A stretch of 64,000 nt of DNA, from the NCBI GenBank assembly GCA_023374045.1, contig CM041778.1, positions 291,873,533-291,937,532 on the forward strand, in the 5' to 3' direction. The notes beneath the pieces are model-generated. The model was not told where the DNA came from. It saw only the letters and a list, made by a program, of their open reading frames with translations, and did no database searches. Each line of letters begins with the position of its first letter. Positions within the stretch are counted from its first letter, which is position 1. This document shows, piece after piece, positions 56,241-64,000 of the stretch. The position numbers and the translations under genes were made by a program. The stretch comes from Limonium bicolor (lineage: Eukaryota; Streptophyta; Magnoliopsida; Caryophyllales; Plumbaginaceae).

Positions 56241-59200
56241 ATGGAAGATATACCCGAGCTCATCAAAAAGGAGCATCCAAATCGTCCATCTACCTCGTAC
56301 AGGTTCTGCTACTCCTCCATAATTACCTCCGAATTTACAATTTCTAAATACAGAATAGATTTGAATTCAAATACTGTCAACGATCTTGGTTTTTGTGTTC
56401 TACTTACATCCGCCGTCTCCTCGCTGATGTGGTTGTAAAGCATGTGCGATTAATTCGTGTTGCGCTTAATTCGTTTTGAGGTAGTCATAACCGTGGTTTT
56501 GCCATCTTCACTGTCAACGAAGCAGGCGAAAGAAGGATGTGCGTCCCTCGTGCCCTGACTCCACTGGAACAAGTGCTAAATTACCATCGTCCGCTGCGGA
56601 CGAACCAACAACCTTCAAATGTGTAAGCAACAAGGGAACGTCCACCAAGCGCAGGGCCGAGGATATTGAAGATTCAACAACGGACTTGGTGGTGGCCAAG
56701 AAAAAAAGACAAACCGACCTTTCACCAGCAAAATGTCGATTGCTGCTGCATTGAGAAGGGGCATCAATGGTCTCCAACCAGAACAGCGCGCAGCCCTGCA
56801 AGAGACTGGGTTTGCTCATTTCTTGAGTCTAGAGGTGGATTCAATCTGTTACGGCCTGGGGTGTTGGTTGGCAAAAAATTTTGATTGGCGTAGGTGTCAG
56901 TTGATACTTGCTGATAACACAAGAGTTGACGTAACAGAGGATGATGTTCATGACATACTAGGTTTGCCCCCGGTGGCGTTGAGATCACAGAAGCATCAAT
57001 AAACTCAAAGTCTGATGAGTTCAGGAATGGAAGGTACGGTGGGATGCTGTCTTTGGAAGTAAAACACCCACAACACTAGATCTCATAAGTAAATGGTCGA
57101 CAATGGGAGCGACAGATCTATTCAAGACCAGTTTTGTATGTGCTGTTGTCTCAACATGCGTCAGTGGCAAGTGCGACCTAAGGTGCAACGACAAGATTCT
57201 GCCATTAATACGAGACCCGTCAAATGCATCTAGGCTGAACTGGTGTAGATACACAATTGACAAGTTGGTAGAGTCTGTTCGTAAGTACCATCAAAGTACA
57301 TTCAAAACCCACAACTTCACCGGCTCTCTGTTGTTCCTTAACCTGTTCTATTTGACAAAACGGCCCTTCTTGGCCGTCACGTTCAGTACGGCTATCCGTC
57401 GATATCCAAATGGAACAACGACATGTACAAAGACAGGCTAATCAGAGAGAGAGATGTAGGAAAATTTGGAGCGGGCAGGATCGTCAATACCAGACCTCTT
57501 GTCATTGTGAATCCGCGTCCTGCGTTTCCAACCGGAGAGGTAATTATCAACCACTGTTGTACATACTATTCATGTTTTACCTATGTCCTTGATTCATCAC
57601 AATCGCGCTAATGCAAATGACTGCAGACTCCAGATCATGTGGAGGATCGTAAATGTGGTATGGCAATAGAGAAAACCATCACAAGTCATGTGGAACAGGG
57701 TCAATTTGATGATCATAATTGTGTGTGGCAGTTGAGGACACCATCACCCGTGAACCCGAAGAGAGAAATGAAACTGAAGTGTTATCGGAGGAGTTTAGTA
57801 CGTGTACGGTTGGTGTTGTAGAAGAATGCAGTTACGAAATTATGAAAAAATTGGATGAGGCTACGGCCACATTGCCTGACCTACTGAAAAGCATCGGAAT
57901 TGTGAAAGAGAGGTTGCACAGTGAGCTGAGGTATATTAATTTTAGGACGGCGTATTGCTTAAGCGAGAGTGATAAATTTGATAAGTGGAGGAGTGAAATG
58001 TCGGAAAGGAAAAGGATGTGGATGCTGCGCAGCGTGCGATAGAAGAAGAGAAAACAAAGTCAGATTGGCTGAAAAGGAATTGAAAGAGAAGCAGAAAGTG
58101 GCGTCTGAGGGAATGACACAAGTGACCAAGTCTGGACCGGAGACAGTGGGTAGTGGTGTGATCGGTGAAACGTGTGTTCATGCATCCTCGTCTCAAAATA
58201 TGGGGTGTATGAAGACATATGCGTCCCCGTTCTCGCATGGACCTGTCGACCCGGCGGCGTTGCCTGACAGGACAGAAGAGCTTGTCTACATTCTTGTAAA
58301 TACAACCCGTGAGAAGGCGTGAGTTTTGTATTCTACGACCCATACTCTTCTTTATAATTGAGTGTTATTATTGCCGGCAAGACAGCGTTGTGGTTGTAAT
58401 GAGTTGGTTATTGTAGTGTCACATTCTACTTGGAAGTGATACTAGGATTCCAGTTGAAGCCTTCTTGTGTTTCGCGCCCAAAGCTGCATTGAACAGCTGC
58501 ATGATAGATTTACATGCGAGGGTGCTTAACTTTGAGAACCGACGAAGACATGAAGGAACTCCTAACCGTTTTTTCTGCAGCACAGCGGTAAGCGTGCGTA
58601 CTTCCACTCATAGTAGATTTTTAGGAGGCTCGCACTTACTACCAACAATTTAAATAATCTGACAATCTGATTGTCCAGTTTTTAACACTGCCCTTGCGAG
58701 AATGAAAAATGGAAATGTCGGCAACAATGCACCGTATGAGGATGCTGCTTGTGTAATAAGGCTACTGTACAATGAGTTCATCGGGCGGGATTTGAGACGA
58801 AGGACATAACGCATGTCGATATGGTATTCATACCAGTACACGCCCATTCGCACTACTATGTGTTGGTGCTCGACTATAACAAAAAGTGCAACATTGTGCT
58901 GGACAATATGGCTAGAACAGCCGATGGATTCGGCGTGCATGCCAAGTACGGAGAAGTCATGCGTACACTGGTATGCACCCCGAACTAAGATTACTGATTC
59001 TTAATTACATATCATGACTTCAAATAATTTCTTGACATACCCAGTTAACAGATGTGGTTCCTGTGTCCTGATGAACTAGGTCAAATCCGTGAATCATTTC
59101 ATATCTTCGGTATCTGTTGTTCACGGTGAGTTTAAGTCCAGAGGAACAACGACGATCATAGAAATGACATTGCCCTGGCAGTCTCGGGATACCCATAGTG

Positions 59201-59946
59201 ACTGCAGTATATTTGCATTGCGACATATGGAGACATTCATGGGTGATGTGGCTCGATGGTATCCCGGTCTACAGAAAGACAGTGTGAGCCCCGTGATGAC
59301 TATCTTCCTAGGAGACGTTGCATTTATTATTATTTCATCTATTTGGCTTGTTGTTGAGTACCTTACCCCACACTATTAATCTGCAATGCCCTGTTTTCCA
59401 TGCAGGAGAAACAAATGGAGATACTGCGTAAGAGATATCTTTGTAAATTTTTGCTGCACGAGAACAATGAACGTAGACCCTATCTGTTCAGACAACTGAA
59501 TAATGCAGAAGCAATCCGCCTACAGGTATATGCACTAACGTGGCTACCTATACACAACGGCAACTACTAGTAATGAGAACCAAATTCATGACTATATGTA
59601 ACAACTGTAGGCCCAAAGCCGTTGATCAAACATATGATCTTGGGGAGACCAACCTCTTGTCTGGACACTAAAGAACGTGATGTGGTCAGTCTGTTCTCAA
59701 CTGCGTTAAGCAAGGTATGTAATCTTGTTTTGTTCTGTTTTATTTGCTACTAAGCTCAACTGCATGTCCGATTACATATCGTTGCTAGGATCTCAACTTT
59801 TAGTTGCCAGACAACAGACATTTACAGGCTCATTACAGGCACGCATGTCAATGAAAATGAAACAGAACTACCAATCATGTACTCATCAGCCGGACAGCCT
59901 TTATCACAACAGTTGTCGACAACACCATATTCACGCCTATGCCTGA
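56241..59946 (+). pseudogene. gene D: broken paralogue of gene C (Ulp1-type protease)
   Basis: Exon 1 (56241-56302, 62 bp as in gene C) encodes MEDIPELIKKEHPNRPSTSY. An acceptor at 56525 (GAAGCAG) restores phase into RKKDVRPSCPDSTG. The main exon ends at 57539 (GAG|GTAATT), the next starts at 57627. The frame is lost at a 7-A run near 56705 (8 A in gene C), again near 56975, 57360 and 57725, and by a TAA at 58807. Protease blocks survive: VDMVFIPVHAHSHYYVLVLD (His), IVLDNM (Asp), then WQSRDTHSDCSIFALRHMET at about 59180-59240 (Gln, Cys), where the Gly normally following the Cys is Ser. Later exon-like pieces (HMILGRPTSCLDTKERDVV near 59640; LPIMYSSAGQPLSQQLS near 59870) extend past the region seen in gene C. 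Clearly non-functional as read. Confidence 0.8.
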
Positions 59947-60214
59947 CCCTGACATGGCTTGCCCGAAGACAGGTCTGTTTAGAACATTGGGTATACCCCT
60001 ATGAATTGATTAAGTTTGAAAGTTGATTATGTTGTTAGTTATGTCTTTCTAAATATATCAGCAATATCTATAACTACTCAATTACGGGAACCAATATGTT
60101 TTGCCTTGTGCACACTGAGTATTTACGTAATGAATTGACTGTGAATCATGGAGCAAAAGGTGGGAATGATATTGCTCACTTCAGATCTGTGTTTAGGACT
60201 TAGAGCCATGTGAT
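59947..60214. other. spacer between gene D and the R1 array
   Basis: AT-rich, no feature supported. Confidence 0.4.
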
Positions 60215-61760
60215 TTTACTGTATAGAGCTACCTGACCGCACAGTGATGAGCTGCTTTCCAGTCCTGTGATGCAGCTACCCGAATTCTCATATTTTGCCA
60301 ACTTTTTGACCAAACCTCTCCATGGTTGACTTACTCCGTTCGTTAACAAGCGGACTTTATCAATGAGATTAATGCCACTTTAAAATAACACTTGTCATCG
60401 TTTGATTGTTCATTTGTCTCTTTTCCTTAATGGGGCCCACAACTACACTCTGCTGAAGCTTGTTCTCAGACGCCGCATTGGCTGCGTTTGTAGTTTAGCT
60501 TCCGTTCATCTCATTACTGAACGGGGCCTTATATTCGAAGTGTATCACCATCTAGTCATAGAAAGCTACTATGTGGTCATACCAAAGTGTGATGTAGTCA
60601 CGTTGTGCACATGAAATTCGTTATTTGTACCTAAATACAAATATTTATAATTATTATATTATTCAGAGCATTCTATGATATGTACAGTATCGGAAATAAC
60701 ATTAGCTAGCTAAATACAAATGAATATGACGTATGAATTAATTTCTTTTACAAAATTTTATGACGGATATGATACCCCCAACGAGTTTTAAAAATGACTT
60801 GTCGTATAGGATAACTACTACTCTCTCAACCTTTTAATACATGACCAATTGCGGAGATCTGCCACATCGTATCATAAAAATGTACTCTTTGGTCATACCA
60901 AAGCATGATCTAGTCACCTGTCACTCATCACTTCCAGTTTTTTTGGCCCAGTACAGAATTCTATACTGTATAGAGCTACCTGACACCACAGTGATGAGCT
61001 ACTTTCCCGTCCTGTGATGCAGCTACCCGAAGTCTCATATTTTGCCAAACCCTCTCGATGCTTGACTTGTAGTTGTAGTGTATCACCATGTAGTCATAAA
61101 AATCTACTATGTGGTCATTCCAAAGTGTGATCTAGTTGCGGTGTCCACATGAAATTCGTTATTTGTACATAAATACAAATATTATAATTATTCAATTTTT
61201 TAAATATATTTATAGTACATATTGGAAATAACGTTAGCTATCTAAATAATAAATATGGCGTATGAATTATTATCTTCGACTACAATTTTTACCACGGATA
61301 TAATACCCCCTACGGGTTTTGAAAATGACTTTTTTTTTTTGAAACAACTGAAAATGACTTGTCATATAGGATAACTTTTACTCTGTAACCTTTTAGTACA
61401 TGACCAGCCACCATCTTATCATATGAATTTACTCATTGGTCATACCAAGGCATGATCTAGTCACGTGTCACTCATGAGTTCCACTTTTGGGCCGACAACA
61501 GAATTCTATATCTTTCCTCTAGAACTACCCGACCGGACAGTGATGAGCTACATCCCCGTCATGTGATGCAGCTACCCGTATTCTCATTTGTTGTACAAAC
61601 CCTTTCCGTGCTGGACTTATAGTCGAAGTGTATCACCATCTAGTCATAAAAGTCTGCTATGTTGTCATACCAAAGTGTGATCTAGTCACGTTGTGCGCAT
61701 GAAATTCGTTATTTGTACTTGAATACAAATATTTATAATTATTCTATTATTCAAATCTTT
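60215..61760 (+). repeat. repeat family R1, three head-to-tail units
   Basis: The core TATAGAGCTACC..GACAGTGATGAGCT appears near 60225, 60975 and 61527. Between cores the order GAAGTGTATCACCATCTAGTC, GAAATTCGTTATTTGTAC, ACTCTC-AACCTTTTA and GGTCATACCAA is kept, so units are about 550 bp when the inserted MITE is discounted. Confidence 0.88.
60331..60531. mobile_element. Harbinger-type MITE with TTA duplication
   Basis: 60334-60528 (195 bp) interrupts R1 where other copies read CTTGACTTATAGTCGAAG. TTA stands on both sides (60331-60333, 60529-60531). Ends are CTCCGTTCGTTAAC and the complement GGCCCCGTTCAGTAATGAG, imperfect inverted repeats of Tourist type. Confidence 0.8.
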
Positions 61761-63315
61761 GGCTCACTAGTTATCACAAGGTTAATCGTAAGTAAGTATC
61801 GGTTGCCACATATGCTTAATTATGTGAGGGACTGTATGACTGTACGTGAGTTATTAATGTGATCATATTTGCTAAATAGTAATGGAAATCATCACAACAA
61901 AGATACATTGCAACATGTGACAATAGATACTCGATCTTCGTGCACGGAATTGGCGGCGAATGTGACCACTGTCAGTGGGCCCTGTAGAAGTAACTGTTTC
62001 CTATTAATTTTTTTTAATCGTTTTTTCTTAAACCCAAGAGGAACGATATGACTTGGAGTTGACACGCCTTATTTATGACGATCATTAATGACGAGGCCTG
62101 CAGGCCCCAGCTAGGGGATGACATTTGTTTTCGTCATGTGCGTGTCTTTTTAAAAACACCAAGGGGGCGTTCGACTGTGAGCTGCAAACGCAGCCATACC
62201 TGCGTTTAAAAAAATGTCAATATAGTTAACTTATCAAAGTTTGACAACTGTATTGAGTTAACTTCTTGTCCAATGTAAATCTGACATCTGTCACATTTTT
62301 GAACAAAAAAGTAGCTTTAAGTTGCTATCGTGGTATTCGCAAAGCGTACAAATTGCGGATTGGAAACTTGCCACGCACGATTCGGTAACAAAACGGACAG
62401 CAGATTTTTTTTTTATTTTGTATTTTTACCCTTCAAGCCTCTTCGAATAACCGTAACCGTGCATTCGCTTCTTACACGTGTTTTAACCAAAAAATCGTTC
62501 ATCGCATAAAATTATTTTATACAACGAATTTATACAACATAGTCGTTTTTTCACATAAGGATTGTATTGCTAAACTGATATATCCAAAAATGTGATATAT
62601 CTCACATATTAATTCTTAAGAGAAAAATATGGTTACCGTGAATTTTCCGTGACCTAAATGGGCCGAATTAGTGTGAAAAATATCTTGATTCATAATTAAT
62701 ATATCAGGATTAAAATTATAAACTTGAGGTGTCTTTAAGCCTATATGTGGTGGAAATGAGACCATCCTTTAGTTTTTTATTTTTTATCCTAAACACGTGT
62801 ACCTTGACCCACAACACCCAAAATCGCGATAGTTACCGGTAATTTTACGACGCAATTGGACTCAATAATTGTGTTACGGTGCAAAGACATATAAAAATAT
62901 TTACAATTTTTAAATTTGTGATCATATTTGTACGGGTTATTGTTAAATTTTTTTGCAATGTTATATATGTATAATATATTCATATTAATTTTGAATTTGT
63001 TGTGCACTTTATAACAACCGGTGGCGTAATGTGAATTTTGAAATTATTTTGTTAACCAATAGGTTTATTTTTGTTATGTATATGTAAATTTTAATTTAAT
63101 TGTATATATGATCTTTATAAATATTAATGGACATCATTTAACCGATGCATACAAATTAGATAGTACTACTAGTAATATATTTTATTCATAAATTTAAATA
63201 TGTATTAACAGTCGCTGTAAATGCTCTTCCGCAAAACCATGAGCAGACAACTTCACAATTAACAGCAGACCCAACAGCAATCCCCAAACGAACCCAATGA
63301 TTGAAGATTCTATTC
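61761..63315. other. AT-rich, no gene seen
   Basis: Contains TTTAGTGAT-poor, T-rich sequence, a 10-T run at 62407 and AT-rich stretches to 63200. GCAAACGCAGCCATACCTGCGTTT at 62184 forms a small hairpin (stem AAACGCAG..CTGCGTTT). Confidence 0.4.
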
Positions 63316-63317
63316 CC

Positions 63318-63752
63318 ATAGAGCATCCACAGCAACAAAGTGGAATCCACCCATTATTATACGAAGCTACTAGTACTATTTAATATCTCTCTCTCACAAT
63401 TCTCTCTCTTCTGACATAAAGTGAGTTCCTTAACTAAGGGCATCCACAGCAGAGTTCCTTAGCCATTCCTCACTGACACAACAATTGAAAGAAAAAGATT
63501 AATGCTTATATGGAAGAGAGAGGTATAGAGAAGAGTTGAACCCAAAAAGTGGGTTTCTTAACATAAGAGGAGAGAGACTAAGAGAGAAGCAAATAAAATA
63601 TAATATATAAGGCATTCCTTAGCTTTTCATTGCTGTGGATGCTCTTGGAACTCACACACACATGTCTCTCCCCTCCACCTAAGCAATAATCTTTTCTTTT
63701 TAATGGGGAATGTTGGAGAGTGGATTCCACTCTGCTGTGGAAGATCAAACAT
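63318..63752. mobile_element. nested MITEs with GCATCCACAGCA ends
   Basis: The inner pair is GGGCATCCACAGCA at 63439 and its inverse TGCTGTGGATGCTC at 63631, with AGGAATGCC-like subterminal text in inverse on both sides. The outer pair is GAGCATCCACAGCA at 63321 with AGTGGAATCCAC, and the inverse GTGGATTCCACTCTGCTGTG at 63721. This looks like one copy inserted into another of the same family. No clean target duplications were fixed. Confidence 0.6.
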
Positions 63753-64000
63753 AGTACTACTAATTCGGGAATCCTTTTCCTCTCCTTTCCATTGTTTATC
63801 ATTCAGGCTGTTCGAATAAAAATCTTTTAAAATTAAGTAACCTAAGCAATAGCCGCTTCGGGACGGAGGCCAGTCCCGCGGGACCGCTATTAATAATAGT
63901 AACAATGAAAATAAAGGGCTGCGAAACCCAGTCATACAACGAGGGTTAAGGGTTCAACAAATGGATTCGACCATCGTTGAACAAGCTGCTGTTGTACCGA
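63753..64000. other. window end, no feature supported
   Basis: A GC-richer patch (CAGTCCCGCGGGACCG, 63871-63886; palindromic core GTCCCGCGGGAC) lies in otherwise ordinary sequence. Confidence 0.35.

Noticed and set aside
55956..56438. A 160-codon plus-strand frame over the start of gene D
   Set aside because: It reads through leader, exon 1 and intron of gene D; the real start is ATG 56241, as gene C shows.
62184..62207. Small hairpin as a terminator or tRNA piece
   Set aside because: Not a tRNA fold, and no gene lies next to it; short palindromes are expected by chance.
1..64000. CRISPR arrays, bacterial operons, rRNA or tRNA genes
   Set aside because: The tandem repeats have the wrong unit and spacer structure, the genes are intron-containing, and no cloverleaf or rRNA motifs were recognised.

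Overview
The window looks like repeat-dense, AT-rich nuclear DNA of a flowering plant, most likely a eudicot. The reasons are GT-AG introns shared between paralogous genes, plant-type L1 LINEs whose ORF1 carries DUF4283 and a zinc knuckle, plant 'mobile-domain-like + Ulp1 protease' genes, a GRF zinc-finger gene, and hAT, Mutator-like, Harbinger and CACTA-type ends. The species cannot be named from sequence alone. No rRNA, tRNA or CRISPR was recognised, and no conserved single-copy housekeeping gene was identified.

Layout. 0-3 kb: a tandem repeat array followed by an intact stand-alone DUF4283/zinc-knuckle gene (minus). 4.8-8.1 kb: hAT-like remnants, two GGTTCC-rich blocks, one R1 repeat and a short MITE with a 9-bp target duplication. 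8.1-12.2 kb: Ulp1-type gene A (plus). 12.6-16.5 kb: R1 repeat, a small unrecognised gene, an 875-bp hAT MITE with a perfect 8-bp duplication, and ~310-bp direct repeats. 16.6-18.6 kb: repeat R2 and a frameshifted second DUF4283 gene. 19.3-21.6 kb: tandem R1 repeats, CAG-rich sequence and a ~225-bp tandem repeat. 21.8-25 kb: a LINE with its reverse transcriptase deleted. 25.9-31.7 kb: repeats and Ulp1-type gene C (minus), whose 3' part is duplicated. 31.9-38 kb: a CACTA-like end and two fold-back elements. 39-40.6 kb: gene B, a paralogue of A without the protease half. 41.8-49.3 kb: R2, R1 and a second LINE bounded by a 12-bp duplication. 49.7-55.8 kb: a composite region bounded by ~250-bp direct repeats, holding a GT/GC microsatellite, a 71-bp array and a 3.1-kb terminal-inverted-repeat element with a GRF zinc-finger gene. 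56.2-60 kb: gene D, a broken paralogue of C. 60.2-61.8 kb: tandem R1 repeats with a Harbinger-type MITE. 62-64 kb: AT-rich sequence and nested MITEs.

The window behaves as a transposon neighbourhood, not a pathway or operon. Four genes (A, B, C, D) form two subfamilies of the same architecture: an N-terminal helical domain, a middle with coiled coil or disorder, and a C-terminal cysteine protease of the Ulp1/SENP class. In plants such genes are often multiplied by Mutator-like elements. The best leads are the LINE that carries R1 sequence at its 5' end inside its target duplication, the GRF gene inside an element with terminal inverted repeats, and the R1 family, which is both dispersed and tandem.
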